Source: Chloroflexota bacterium | GTDB lineage: Bacteria; Chloroflexota; UBA6077; FW602-bin22; CADDYW01 | Length of the DNA stretch: 64,000 nucleotides | Assembly (NCBI GenBank): GCA_021324795.1 | Contig: JAJPIK010000021.1 | Coordinates: 1 to 64,000 of the forward strand | Direction: 5' to 3' | Part shown: in pieces, positions 35,474-44,693 of the stretch | How positions within the stretch are numbered: the stretch's first letter is position 1 | How the letters are laid out: each line of letters begins with the position of its first letter | Notes under the pieces: model-generated | Seen by the model: the letters and a program-made list of their open reading frames with translations, nothing else | What the model was told of the DNA's origin: nothing | Databases searched by the model: none | Made by a program: the position numbers and the translations under genes

Positions 35474-37522
35474 GTGAACCCGGATGAAACTCAATTAGTG
35501 AGTGCCCAAGCCCTCCCAGCCGGCTGGGAAATTCTCGCTCGCGAGACGTTCCGCGATTTCCCGGTCGGGCCATTCCCTTACGATTACACGGCGTTGGCCG
35601 AATATCACGACGTCCAGTTCGCGGAATACCGGGGCCGCTGGCGCGAGGCGACGACTTACCACGCTTGGCGCGACGCGGCGACCTGGAACGCGATCGACGA
35701 CAACGGCCAGATGGCAATCGAGCAGTCTTGCGTGCGCGATAAGCATCTGCCGATTCTGGAGACCGGTCGACGCGAGTGGTCTGACTACCGGGTTTCGGCA
35801 CGCATTCGTCCGATTTTCGCGAAGCCGGCGCCAGGCAAGCCGGTCGTCGCTCCGATCGCCCAGACTGCTCAGGGCATTGTCGGACTGATCGCCCGCTACG
35901 TCGATAGTCGCAATTATGTCATGGTGGTTTTCACCAGCGACGATACAATCGAGCTGCGGCGCAGCACCCACGATGGCTTCACCACGCTCGCCAGCGCGCC
36001 GCTCGCGGTCGACCAGGATCACCAGTACCTCGTTACCCTCGAGGCGATTGGCGAACGGCTAACGGCGATCGTCGACGGCCAAACCGTACTCACTGTGACT
36101 GATCCAACCTTCCCAGCCGGCAAGATCGCATTGGTCGCTAACGTACCGGCTCGCTTCCAGGATGTCGTCGTCAGCGCGCCAACCGAAGCGCGGCAATCGC
36201 TTCAGCGGCGATTGAGCGAGGACCAGCGCGTCCTCCTCGCCGAGCGCGAGCGATATCCCCAGCCGGTCCTCGATCGGGTGATCCGAACCCCCGGCTTCGG
36301 GGCGAGCAAGCACGTGCGCTTCGCCGACTTGGACAACGACGGCCGCAAGGAGATCGTCCTCGTCCAAGCGCTCGACCGGGGCGTGCGCGACACCTACCGC
36401 ATGATCACCTGCGTGACGGCGATCGATCTCGACGGGAACGTGCGCTGGCAATTTGGGCGACCGACCAGCTTCCGCGGCTTGCCGACCAGCGACGTCTGCT
36501 TCCAGGTCTACGACCTCGATCAGGATGGCAACCTCGAAGTCATTTTGACCAAGGACTTCCAGATCCTCGTCCTCGACGGCAAAACCGGCCAGGTCAAGCA
36601 GAACGCTCCGACGCCGCCCGCGCCACCGCCGGAGAACATGTTCTACCGGACGATCGGCGACTCGCTCGCCATCGCGAACCTGCGCGGCACCTCGGCCCCC
36701 CAGGACCTCCTGCTCAAAGATCGCTACCACAACGTCTGGGCATATGACAACAAGCTGAACCTGCTCTGGACCGCCCAGGGCATCACGACCGGCCACTTCC
36801 CGGCTCTCTACGACCTCGACGGCGACGGCAAAGACGAGATCGTCATGGGCTATAGCTGCCTCGACCACGACGGCGCACCGCTTTGGGAGATCGGGATCGG
36901 CGACCACGCCGACGGGATCGCGGTGGGCAAATTCAACCACGAGCAACCCAACGAGGTCGAGATCCGCCTCGCGGCGAGCGACGAAGGCATGCTCTGGCTC
37001 GACGCCAATGGCAAGATCAAGCAGCGCGACCGCAACGGCCACGTCCAGCGCTTCACCATCGCCAAGCTCCGCCCGGACAGCCCTGGTCTCGACATGGTCT
37101 CGATTACCTTCTGGGGCGAGCCGGGGATCATGTGCTTTTACGATGGCGCCGGACGCCGCTACACGTCGGTCGAGCTCAATCACCAGGCTAGCCCGCTCCA
37201 TCCAACCAACTGGACCGGCGATGGCCAGGAGCTGATCTTCTACAGCGGCAATCCCAAGGAAGGTGGTTTACTCGACGGCTGGGGATGCCAGGTCGTGCTT
37301 TTGCCGGAGGATGGCCACCCGACTGCCTGCCATCAGTCGGTCGATCTGCTCGGTGACGAGCGAGATGAGCTGGTCGTCTGGGACTACGACCAACTCTATG
37401 TCTACACCCAGGACCGACCGTCGGCCAGTTCGCGCCGCTACCGCCCGCGCCGCCTCGAGGATTACAACGTCAGCAACTACCGAGCGGAAGTGTCGCTGCC
37501 GGGTTGGGAAGACGGATCCTAG
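35474..37522 (+). CDS. FG-GAP/VCBS-repeat protein, possible polysaccharide lyase relative
   Basis: A 682-residue protein. Residues about 1-240 form a concanavalin-like beta-sandwich (RYVDSRNYVMVVFTSDDTIE), followed by FG-GAP-like repeats with calcium-type loops: RFADLDNDGRKEIVL, YDLDQDGNLEVILT and YDLDGDGKDEIVMG. This resembles the beta-propeller of PL11 rhamnogalacturonan lyases, but their catalytic region was not identified. There is no signal peptide, which is unusual for such propellers. GTG 35474 follows AGAGGT. It sits between sugar importer genes and sugar-metabolism genes, so a role in glycan handling is inferred. Confidence 0.7.
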   Translation: MNPDETQLVSAQALPAGWEILARETFRDFPVGPFPYDYTALAEYHDVQFAEYRGRWREATTYHAWRDAATWNAIDDNGQMAIEQSCVRDKHLPILETGRREWSDYRVSARIRPIFAKPAPGKPVVAPIAQTAQGIVGLIARYVDSRNYVMVVFTSDDTIELRRSTHDGFTTLASAPLAVDQDHQYLVTLEAIGERLTAIVDGQTVLTVTDPTFPAGKIALVANVPARFQDVVVSAPTEARQSLQRRLSEDQRVLLAERERYPQPVLDRVIRTPGFGASKHVRFADLDNDGRKEIVLVQALDRGVRDTYRMITCVTAIDLDGNVRWQFGRPTSFRGLPTSDVCFQVYDLDQDGNLEVILTKDFQILVLDGKTGQVKQNAPTPPAPPPENMFYRTIGDSLAIANLRGTSAPQDLLLKDRYHNVWAYDNKLNLLWTAQGITTGHFPALYDLDGDGKDEIVMGYSCLDHDGAPLWEIGIGDHADGIAVGKFNHEQPNEVEIRLAASDEGMLWLDANGKIKQRDRNGHVQRFTIAKLRPDSPGLDMVSITFWGEPGIMCFYDGAGRRYTSVELNHQASPLHPTNWTGDGQELIFYSGNPKEGGLLDGWGCQVVLLPEDGHPTACHQSVDLLGDERDELVVWDYDQLYVYTQDRPSASSRRYRPRRLEDYNVSNYRAEVSLPGWEDGS

Positions 37523-37616
37523 GCCACCCCTCTGCACGTGCTCTCGCACCCCTGCTCTGTTATACTTGCTAGCCGCAGGGGATACCCAAGATCCGGCTGG
37601 GCACTGAGGGGTAGTG

Positions 37617-38555
37617 ATGACAGACATCCATGTCGGCAATGCGCCATGTTCCTGGGGCACCCTGGAGTTCGAGGGAAACGAAGGTGACCGAATCGGCTAC
37701 GCGCAGATGCTCGACGAGCTTGCCGAGACTGGCTATCTCGGGACCGAGCTGGGCGATTGGGGCTTCATGCCGACTGATCCGCAGATCCTTCGAGGCGAGC
37801 TTAGCCGCCGGGGGCTGACGATGCTCGGCGCGTTTGTCCCGGTCGCCTTCAAGCATCCCGAGGCCCATCGCGCCGGCGAGGCTCAGGCCCTGCAGGTCGC
37901 ACGGCTGCTGGCCTTGGTCGCCGATGCTGGTCCGTCGGCCCCCCGTCCCTTCGTCGTCCTGGCGGATGACAACGGAAGTGAGCCCAAGCGTGGCCAATCG
38001 GCCGGTCGGATTACTCCGGACATGAGCCTGAGCCCGGCCGAGTGGGAGGTCTTCGCGCGAGGTGTCGAGCAGGTCGCCCGAGCGGTACAGCAGGAAACCG
38101 GGTTGCCTACCGTCTTTCATCACCACTGCGGTGGCTACGTCGAATCCCCAGACGAGATCGCTCGCCTGCTGGATCTGACTGATCCCAATCTGGTCGGCCT
38201 TGTCTTCGATACCGGACATTACGCCTATGGCACCGGCACCAGCGACTTCCAGGCGGTTCTCGACGGGTTAGCGCGCTTTGGCGACCGCATCCAATACATT
38301 CATTTGAAAGACTGCCACCCAGGCATCGCGAATCAGGCCCGGACTGAGAAACTGAGCTACCTCGAAGCTGTGCGCCGTGGCCTGTTCTGCGAGCTAGGGC
38401 AGGGACTCGTTCCGTTTCCCGCGGTCCTCGATTGGCTTCGGACTCACGGTTATCGCGGCTGGGTGCTTGTCGAACAAGACGTCCTGCCCGGCATGGGTAC
38501 TCCCAAAGCGAGCGCCCGGCGCAATCGGGAATATTTGCGGTCTATCGGACTTTGA
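37617..38555 (+). CDS. Sugar phosphate isomerase/epimerase, IolE-like
   Basis: A 312-residue TIM-barrel protein of the xylose-isomerase-like AP_endonuc_2 family. The opening [15 protein letters not shown] is the hallmark of inosose dehydratase IolE. Metal-site residues appear in [34 protein letters not shown] and the final [11 protein letters not shown]. IolE removes water from scyllo-inosose in inositol breakdown; the exact substrate here is not proven. ATG 37617 follows GAGGGG, with GTG 37614 as an alternative start. A TATACT -10-like box lies 50 nt upstream. Confidence 0.82.
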   Translation: MTDIHVGNAPCSWGTLEFEGNEGDRIGYAQMLDELAETGYLGTELGDWGFMPTDPQILRGELSRRGLTMLGAFVPVAFKHPEAHRAGEAQALQVARLLALVADAGPSAPRPFVVLADDNGSEPKRGQSAGRITPDMSLSPAEWEVFARGVEQVARAVQQETGLPTVFHHHCGGYVESPDEIARLLDLTDPNLVGLVFDTGHYAYGTGTSDFQAVLDGLARFGDRIQYIHLKDCHPGIANQARTEKLSYLEAVRRGLFCELGQGLVPFPAVLDWLRTHGYRGWVLVEQDVLPGMGTPKASARRNREYLRSIGL

Positions 38556-38562
38556 CGAGGGA

Positions 38563-38614
38563 GGCGGGAGTCCGGAGTCGGGGGTACGGAGAGGGCCAAC
38601 TCCGGACTCCCGCC
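38563..38614. repeat. Long inverted repeat with 16-bp perfect arms
   Basis: GGCGGGAGTCCGGAGT at 38563-38578 pairs with ACTCCGGACTCCCGCC at 38599-38614 across a 20-nt loop. It sits 7 nt after the IolE-like stop. It may stabilise or terminate the upstream mRNA, or be a dispersed palindromic repeat. Confidence 0.7.
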
Positions 38615-38647
38615 CCTACGCAATCTCCGACGAGGAGTTAGCTCGAC

Positions 38648-39382
38648 ATGGCACATCGTCGGCTGAAGGTGGGACTGATCGGTACTGGCCACATCGGACG
38701 TCTCCACGCGGAGGATCTCGCGCGGCGCGTTCCCAACGCCGAGCTTCGGGTGGTCGCCGACGTCTTCGTCGACGCGGCCCGGCAGTGCGCGGACCGGCTA
38801 GACGTGCCGGAGGCCGTCGAAGACTACCACGCCATTCTCGACAATCGTGAGATCGAGGCGGTCGTGATCTGCTCGCCGAGCGATACCCACGGTCGGATCA
38901 TCGGCGAGGCCGCCGCGGTCGGCAAGCACGTCTTTTGTGAGAAGCCGATCGACTACGAGCTGGCGAAGATCGACGCGGCGCTTGGCGATCTGGATACCGT
39001 GGTCATCACCCTGAGCTTTACCAACGGCGTGATCGGGACGATCGACAACTGCCGACATGCCGTCTACGGCTACGATCAACGCCTGGAGCTGTTCGGCAGT
39101 GGCGGCTCGATCAGCGTCGGCAACAATTTCCCGGATAACGCCGTCCTGAGCACCGGCGACCGGATCTCTCGCGACCTCCCGCACCACTTCTTTACCGAGC
39201 GCTACGTCGAAGCCTACACCGCCGAGATGCGAGCCTTCGTCGACGCGGTTCTCCAGGACCGGCCGGTCCCGGTGACCGGATTGGACGGTCGGATTCCGGT
39301 CGTCATGGCGCTCGCCGCCCAGTGGTCGGTTCGGGAAGGCCGGCCGGTTCGCCTGGACGAAGTTGAATCTAGATCCCCATGA
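38648..39382 (+). CDS. Gfo/Idh/MocA oxidoreductase with internal deletion
   Basis: A 244-residue protein related to inositol 2-dehydrogenases, which are normally about 335-345 residues. The Rossmann motif VGLIGTGHIGRLHAEDLA and the VFCEKPIDYEL block are intact. Right after ELAKIDAALG the sequence jumps to DLDTVVITLSFTNGVIGTID, which in relatives lies about 95 residues further on. The missing part holds the GFNRRFD region and the catalytic Asp-x3-His block. The frame is preserved, so a protein may be made, but normal dehydrogenase activity is doubtful. GAGGAG precedes ATG 38648. Its neighbour is IolE-like. Confidence 0.8.
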   Translation: MAHRRLKVGLIGTGHIGRLHAEDLARRVPNAELRVVADVFVDAARQCADRLDVPEAVEDYHAILDNREIEAVVICSPSDTHGRIIGEAAAVGKHVFCEKPIDYELAKIDAALGDLDTVVITLSFTNGVIGTIDNCRHAVYGYDQRLELFGSGGSISVGNNFPDNAVLSTGDRISRDLPHHFFTERYVEAYTAEMRAFVDAVLQDRPVPVTGLDGRIPVVMALAAQWSVREGRPVRLDEVESRSP

Positions 39383-39395
39383 TGGGAATGAGATC

Positions 39396-39602
39396 ATGTG
39401 TCGAAGCATCAAACAACTGCGACGCCCCGAGCATGACGTGAGCGAAGCCGAGATTCAGGCCGCGGCGCTCCAATACGTGCGAAAAATTAGCGGCTACCGA
39501 AAGCCAACTCGTGCCAACTCGGCCGCGTTTGACCTGGCCGTGGCCGAGGTCGCCGCCGCGACTCAGCGTTTACTGGTGGGCATCAACGCGTTCGGCGAAT
39601 AG
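39396..39602 (+). CDS. DUF2277-family small protein
   Basis: A 68-residue protein matching the conserved uncharacterised family that begins MCRSIKQLRRPE and contains AALQYVRKISGYRKP. ATG 39396 starts exactly at this conserved N terminus. It ends 13 nt before the convergent glycosylase gene. Function unknown; the Cys2 and the basic surface are conserved in relatives as I recall them. Confidence 0.8.
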   Translation: MCRSIKQLRRPEHDVSEAEIQAAALQYVRKISGYRKPTRANSAAFDLAVAEVAAATQRLLVGINAFGE

Positions 39603-39615
39603 GTGCATGTTCATG

Positions 39616-40578
39616 TTACGGAGTCTCCTCACCCGCGTCGAGCGGGCGAGAGGCAGGAGGTGAGGGCATCCCATGTCCAGCCGCTCGGCGCTGCTCTAGC
39701 TCGTCGACCGTGCGCGGCCAGTCCGCACGCAAGAGGCGGGAGAGCGCTCGATCGGCGAGCAAACGGCCACCAGTTTGGCAGGTCGGGCAGTAGTTTGCCT
39801 CGTTCTCGGCGTAGACGATCCGCTGAACCGGCGTGCCGCAGGCCGGGCAGGGCTGCCCGAAACGACCGTGCACGGCCATCTCCGGACGGAAGGCGGTGAC
39901 CGTCTCCGGAAAGCCATCGCCAACCTCGCCGCGCAAGCGATCGATCCACTCGGTCAGCGTTTGTCGCGTGGCATCATGCAGTCGAGCGACCTCCGCGTCG
40001 GTGAGCCGGCGGGTGAGCTTCAGCGGCGAGAGACGGGCTCGGTGGAGGATCTCGTCCGAGTAGGCGTTGCCGATCCCGTCAAAAAGGGACGGATCGGTCA
40101 GCGCCCGCTTCAGGGTATGGTTCTCACGACGGAGCGCCTCGGCGAAATCGTCTGAGGTCACGGCCAGTACGTCGATCCCGCCGCGATCGAGCTCGCCGAG
40201 CGCGGTCGCGCCACGGATCAGGTGCAGTGCCGCCCGCTTCTTGGTGCTGGCCTCGGTGAGCACCAACGTCCCGTTTGGAAAGTCAAAGGCGGCGAGCCCG
40301 ATCCGGCCCGGCACCTTGGCGCCAGGCGTCCGCCAGTGAAGGCGCCCAGCGATCATCAGATGAAGAACAAGAAAGAGCTCGTCGCGGTCGAGCGCGAAGA
40401 CAATGCGCTTCCCAAGCCGCGAGACGCCAACGATCCGCGTGCCCTCGACCGAGCGAATCGGCGGGACGGCCGTGCGAACGAGAAATGGGCTGACCAGACG
40501 AACACGCTCGATCGGTTGGCCAGCAACCCGCATGGCGAGCGCTTTGACGTAAACCGTCACATCTGGTAGTTCAGGCAT
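39616..40578 (-). CDS. mutM: Fpg/Nei-family DNA glycosylase
   Basis: A 320-residue base-excision repair enzyme with glycosylase and AP-lyase activity. It starts MPELPDVTVYVKAL, where Pro2 is the catalytic nucleophile; the usual PELPE reads PELPD. The helix-two-turn-helix lies near DPSLFDGIGNAYSDEILHRA, and the zinc finger CPACGTPVQRIVYAENEANY then CPTC is intact. The Lys of the canonical KR block appears in ASTKKRAAL. The length is slightly above average because of a C-terminal tail. ATG 40578 lacks a clear Shine-Dalgarno. Substrate could be oxidised purines or pyrimidines. Confidence 0.85.
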   Translation of the reverse strand: MPELPDVTVYVKALAMRVAGQPIERVRLVSPFLVRTAVPPIRSVEGTRIVGVSRLGKRIVFALDRDELFLVLHLMIAGRLHWRTPGAKVPGRIGLAAFDFPNGTLVLTEASTKKRAALHLIRGATALGELDRGGIDVLAVTSDDFAEALRRENHTLKRALTDPSLFDGIGNAYSDEILHRARLSPLKLTRRLTDAEVARLHDATRQTLTEWIDRLRGEVGDGFPETVTAFRPEMAVHGRFGQPCPACGTPVQRIVYAENEANYCPTCQTGGRLLADRALSRLLRADWPRTVDELEQRRAAGHGMPSPPASRPLDAGEETP

Positions 40579-40682
40579 GCTGCCAGCATACGAAAAGCCG
40601 ACGCGATCTGCAATCTCTCTCCCGGCGCGCCGGCGTCCGCTGGTTGATCCGGTGAAAGTCATTCTTTAGAATGGCGGTGCTG

Positions 40683-40862
40683 CTATCTGGTCATCGGGCA
40701 ACGAGATTGGATTCAGGGGCGCGAGAGTGCCAGGCTCTCTCCTTTTGGGCCGATCTTTGGACACCCTTTGGAGCGGGAGGAGACTGGGATCGTCGTCTGG
40801 AAGGCGGTGCTCCCAGTTCTCCCAAAGCAAGTAATCTCTCTTCGTCCCGGGAGAGTGTATTC
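40683..40862 (+). promoter_or_regulatory. Possible structured leader of hyuA
   Basis: The gap before hyuA contains imperfect inverted repeats: GGGAGGAGACTGGGA with TCCCAGTTCTCCC, and CTCTC with GAGAG around 40837-40857, the latter including the GGGAGAG ribosome binding site. Sequestration of the site is possible. No known riboswitch core was found. Confidence 0.3.
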
Positions 40863-42962
40863 TTGGCTAATTCCGCCAGTTCGCTCCGGATCGGCGTGGA
40901 CATCGGTGGCACGTTCACCGATCTGGTTCTGATCAACCCCACCGGGCAGGTCGCCACGCGTAAGGTTTCCACCACTCCGGACGACTATCTTCGGGCGATT
41001 CGCGAAGGGATTCTTGACCTGTTGGACGAGCTGGCGTTTCCCCCCGAGTCGATTTGCGAAATCATTCACGGCACGACCGTCGCGACAAACTCGATCCTAG
41101 AGCACCGTGGCGCCCGGACCGGCCTGCTCACCACTCGGGGCTTCCGCGATACGCTCGAGATCGGACGACTGCGCTATCCTCGCCTCTACGACCTGACCTG
41201 GCAAAAACCCCCGCCATTGGTCGAGCGTCGCTGGCGGCGCGAAGTGAGCGAGCGATTGGATGCCCGCGGTCAGGTCGTCGAGCCGCTCGACGAAGCATCG
41301 GTCCGCGAGGCGATCGCCTTTCTCGTCGGGGAGGGAGTGCAATCGCTCGCGGTCTCGCTCGTCCATAGCTACGCCAATCCGGCTCATGAGCAGAAGGTGG
41401 CCGAGCTGATCGGTGAGCTCGCGCCAGGGCTGATGCTGTCACTGTCCTCTGAGGTGCTGCCGGAGATCGGCGAGTACGAGCGGACGAGCACGACGGTGAT
41501 CAATGCCTACCTCCAGCCGGTCGTCGGCCGCTACCTCGCCGACCTCGAAGCGGACCTCGCGCGTCATGGCATCGGCGCGCCGGTGCTGGTGATGCAGTCG
41601 AACGGTGGAGTGATGTCGGCGAGTTCGGCCGCGCGCCGGCCGATCCACATCGTCGAATCCGGGCCGGCGGCCGGGGTGATTGCTGCCCAGCACCTCGCCA
41701 TCCGGCTCGATCTGGCCGATGTGATCACGCTGGACATGGGAGGAACGACGGCCAAATCCTCGATCGTCGAGAATCGAAAGCTCCAGCACGTCCGCGAGTA
41801 CGAGGTGGGGGCCGGCCTGAACGTCGGCAATCGGCTGAATCGGGGAGCCGGCTACATTCTCCGGGTGCCGGCCATCGACGTCGCCGAGGTCGGCGCGGGT
41901 GGCGGCAGCATCATCTGGGTGGATCCGGCCGGTTCGCTCCACGTCGGACCACGCAGCGCCGGCGCCGCGCCGGGGCCGGTTTGCTATGACGCCGGGGGCA
42001 AAGAGCCAACGCTCACCGACGCGAACCTGATTCTCGGCTATTTGAATCCGGCCGCGCTCCTTGGCGGCGCGCTGCCAATTGATTATGAGCGGGCGGAGAA
42101 TGTCTTCGCGGCGAAGATCGCCAAGCCCCTGGGGATGGACACACTAGAGGCCGCCTTCGGTGTCCATCGGCTCGCGGTCGCGAACATGGTTCGGGTGGTA
42201 AAGGCCGTGTCGTCCGAGCGTGGCCGAGACCCGCGACGCTTCTCTTTGATCGCCTACGGTGGAAACGGGCCGGTCCACGCCGCGCTGGTCGCCCGCGAGC
42301 TCGGCATCCGGCGGGTGATCGTCCCGCGCTGGCCGGGCTTGTTCAGTGCGTTTGGCTTGCTCGGTGCCGACCTGGCCCATCACGTCAGTCGGACGATTCT
42401 GCGCGTCACTCGTGACCTGGACCCGAACGAGCTCGAAGCGACCTTCGAGGCGCTGGATAGCACCATTCGCGCCGAGCTCCGCCGCGAAAACAATGACCCT
42501 GCCGGCTATCGGTTCGAGCGCGCGCTGGATCTCCGCTACGCTGGGCAGTCTTTCGAGCTTCGGCTGCCACTTGGGCCCGATCGCCTCGACGCGTCTGCCC
42601 TGCGTGCACTCGACGACCGTTTCGGCGCCGAGCACGAGCGCACCTACGGACACCGAGCGGACGGCGATCCGGTCGAGCTGGTCAACGTCCGGCTGAGCGC
42701 GGTGGCCCAACGCTCCTCGGCCGAGCCGGAATGGTCTGAATTCCGCCGGCCAAAGGCGGAGGTCTCGCTCGCGCCGCGCTTTGCCTACTTCGGCCCCACG
42801 CTTGGCTCGCTCGAGGTCCCGGTGATCGGACGGAACGCGGTCGATCAGGTGCCCCGTCCGGGGCCACTGATCGTCGAAGAGTACGACGCGACGACGGTGG
42901 TGCCGCCGGAGGCAGTCATCTGGCGCGACCGTCTGGATAATCTCATCGTTGATCTGAGGTAA
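40863..42962 (+). CDS. hyuA: Hydantoinase/oxoprolinase subunit A
   Basis: A 699-residue ATP-dependent subunit acting on cyclic amides such as N-methylhydantoin or 5-oxoproline. It has an actin-like ATPase N terminus (RIGVDIGGTFTDLVLI), the GTTVATNSILEHRGARTGLL block and VITLDMGGTTAKSSIV. TTG 40863 was chosen because GGGAGAG lies upstream and the family normally begins about here; the open frame runs 192 nt further but reads as non-coding. hyuB follows 6 nt after its stop. Substrate may be hydantoins, oxoproline or acetone, since acetone carboxylases share the fold. Confidence 0.9.
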   Translation: MANSASSLRIGVDIGGTFTDLVLINPTGQVATRKVSTTPDDYLRAIREGILDLLDELAFPPESICEIIHGTTVATNSILEHRGARTGLLTTRGFRDTLEIGRLRYPRLYDLTWQKPPPLVERRWRREVSERLDARGQVVEPLDEASVREAIAFLVGEGVQSLAVSLVHSYANPAHEQKVAELIGELAPGLMLSLSSEVLPEIGEYERTSTTVINAYLQPVVGRYLADLEADLARHGIGAPVLVMQSNGGVMSASSAARRPIHIVESGPAAGVIAAQHLAIRLDLADVITLDMGGTTAKSSIVENRKLQHVREYEVGAGLNVGNRLNRGAGYILRVPAIDVAEVGAGGGSIIWVDPAGSLHVGPRSAGAAPGPVCYDAGGKEPTLTDANLILGYLNPAALLGGALPIDYERAENVFAAKIAKPLGMDTLEAAFGVHRLAVANMVRVVKAVSSERGRDPRRFSLIAYGGNGPVHAALVARELGIRRVIVPRWPGLFSAFGLLGADLAHHVSRTILRVTRDLDPNELEATFEALDSTIRAELRRENNDPAGYRFERALDLRYAGQSFELRLPLGPDRLDASALRALDDRFGAEHERTYGHRADGDPVELVNVRLSAVAQRSSAEPEWSEFRRPKAEVSLAPRFAYFGPTLGSLEVPVIGRNAVDQVPRPGPLIVEEYDATTVVPPEAVIWRDRLDNLIVDLR

Positions 42963-42968
42963 CCCCTG

Positions 42969-44690
42969 ATGACCTATCACCTCGATCCGATTACCCGCGA
43001 GCTGATCCGCAGCGGTCTCGAATCGCTCGTCGACGAGATGGCGCTCACCCTGGTTCGCACTGCCTATTCGCCGAATTTGAAGAACGCGATGGATCTCTCG
43101 ACGGCCTTCTGTGACACACGGGGGCGTCTCGTCGCCCAGGGACTGACCCTGCCGGTTCACCTGGGAACGGTTCCCGACGCCATGCAGGCGGTGCTGGCCC
43201 GCTATGGCAACGTGATCCAGCCGGGCGACGTCTACCTGCTCAACGACCCCTACGAAGGTGGTACCCACCTCCCCGACCTGGTGCTCTTCAAGCCGATCTT
43301 CTACGAGTCGCGGCACCTTGGCTTCGTCTGCACGGTTGCCCACCACACCGACATCGGCGGTCGGGCCCCGGGGGGTAACGCTTGCGACTCGACCGAAGTC
43401 TTTCAAGAGGGGCTTTGCATTCCCCCCATGCGTCTGTATGACCGGGGCGTGCCCAACGAAGGGCTCTTTCGTCTGATCGAGAAGAACGTTCGGATTCCGG
43501 TGAAGGTGCTTGGCGACCTGCGTGCCGAGCTTGCCGCCTGTACGATCGGTGAGAACGGGTTTCTCGAGCTCATCGGCCGCTACGGCGAGGAAGCCGTCGT
43601 CCTGGCTACGTCCGAACTGCTCGACTACAGTGAGCGATTGGCTCGGTTGGAGATCGCCCGCTGGCCGGATGGCCGCTACGAATTCGAAGACTACCTCGAC
43701 GACGACGGCATCGATCCCGACCCGATTCCGATCCGGGTGGCCGTCGAAGTGCGCGGCGATCAACTCGAGGTGGACTTTGCCGGCTCGGCGCCCCAGGTAA
43801 AAGGGGCGATCAACTCGGTGCTCTCCTTCACCAAATCGGCGGTGTACGCCTGCGTTCGCTGCCTGCTGCCGCGAGACATTCCGAACAACGAGGGCTACTT
43901 TCGGGCGATCCAGGTTCGCGCGCCGGCGGGCACCGTCGTTAATCCGCTCCCTCCGGCCGCGGTCGCCGCGCGCGGGCTAACCGGCTTTCGGATCGCGAAT
44001 GCCGTCTTCGGCGCCTTGGCCAAGCTGGCTCCGGACCGAATTCCCGCCTGCGAAGTCGGCGGGGACACCGGCATTACCCTGGGTGGTTACGACGCCGAGC
44101 GCTGCCCGTTTGTATTTCTGGAATTCTTGAACAGCGGCTGGGGCGGGAGGCCCTTTGCCGAGGGGATCGACGGCTGCGCCTCGGCGGTCGTCAACTTTTC
44201 AAATTACCCGACCGAGGTAATCGAAAACGAATATCCGCTCCGGATCGAAGAGTACAGCTTCCTGCCAGACACCGGCGGCGCCGGCGAGCACCGCGGCGGC
44301 CTCGCGTTGGTGCGCGAGTACCGGTTCCTGGAACGCGAAGGAACGATGCACATCCGCGCCGATCGCACCCGCTTCCCGGCTTACGGCCTCGCCAGTGGGC
44401 AGCCTGGCCAGCTTTGCCGAACGATCCTCAATCCCGGTCCCGACCAGCAGATCCTCCCCGGCAAGACCCTCCTCACCTTGCATCGCGGCGACGTGATCCG
44501 CCACGAGCTCGCCGGCGCTGGTGGCTGGGGAGATCCGCTTCGACGGGATCCTCAAGCTGTGCTTGCCGACGTTCGGAACGAGAAGCTCTCGGCCCAACAT
44601 GCCGCGGAAAAGTACGGAGTGATCCTGACCGCCGATTGCACCAAGGTCGACGAGGAAGCCACTCGAATCCAGCGAGCACGGCGGGGATAA
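42969..44690 (+). CDS. hyuB: Hydantoinase/oxoprolinase subunit B
   Basis: A 573-residue partner of HyuA. It starts DPITRELIRSGLESLVDEMA and carries the conserved YLLNDPYEGGTHLPDL, HHTDIGGRAPGG and the C-terminal LAGAGGWGDPLRRDP, all typical of the B subunit. Residues in the HHTDIGG motif probably form the metal site. It ends 3 nt before the convergent ABC ATPase gene. Together HyuA and HyuB hydrolyse an amide ring using ATP. Confidence 0.93.
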   Translation: MTYHLDPITRELIRSGLESLVDEMALTLVRTAYSPNLKNAMDLSTAFCDTRGRLVAQGLTLPVHLGTVPDAMQAVLARYGNVIQPGDVYLLNDPYEGGTHLPDLVLFKPIFYESRHLGFVCTVAHHTDIGGRAPGGNACDSTEVFQEGLCIPPMRLYDRGVPNEGLFRLIEKNVRIPVKVLGDLRAELAACTIGENGFLELIGRYGEEAVVLATSELLDYSERLARLEIARWPDGRYEFEDYLDDDGIDPDPIPIRVAVEVRGDQLEVDFAGSAPQVKGAINSVLSFTKSAVYACVRCLLPRDIPNNEGYFRAIQVRAPAGTVVNPLPPAAVAARGLTGFRIANAVFGALAKLAPDRIPACEVGGDTGITLGGYDAERCPFVFLEFLNSGWGGRPFAEGIDGCASAVVNFSNYPTEVIENEYPLRIEEYSFLPDTGGAGEHRGGLALVREYRFLEREGTMHIRADRTRFPAYGLASGQPGQLCRTILNPGPDQQILPGKTLLTLHRGDVIRHELAGAGGWGDPLRRDPQAVLADVRNEKLSAQHAAEKYGVILTADCTKVDEEATRIQRARRG

Positions 44691-44693
44691 CTC

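Noticed and set aside
36059-37201. Long minus-strand open frame under the FG-GAP protein
   Set aside because: Antisense to a protein with clear repeat motifs; composition is a mirror of the plus-strand codons.
40683-40862. T-box riboswitch before hyuA
   Set aside because: AAGGCGGTGC superficially recalls the T-box core, but the invariant UGGN bulge is missing and the downstream gene is not amino-acid or tRNA related.
42144-43763. Long minus-strand open frame across the hyuA/hyuB junction
   Set aside because: It is antisense to two well-supported genes; high GC produces such frames and the translation has no recognisable domain.
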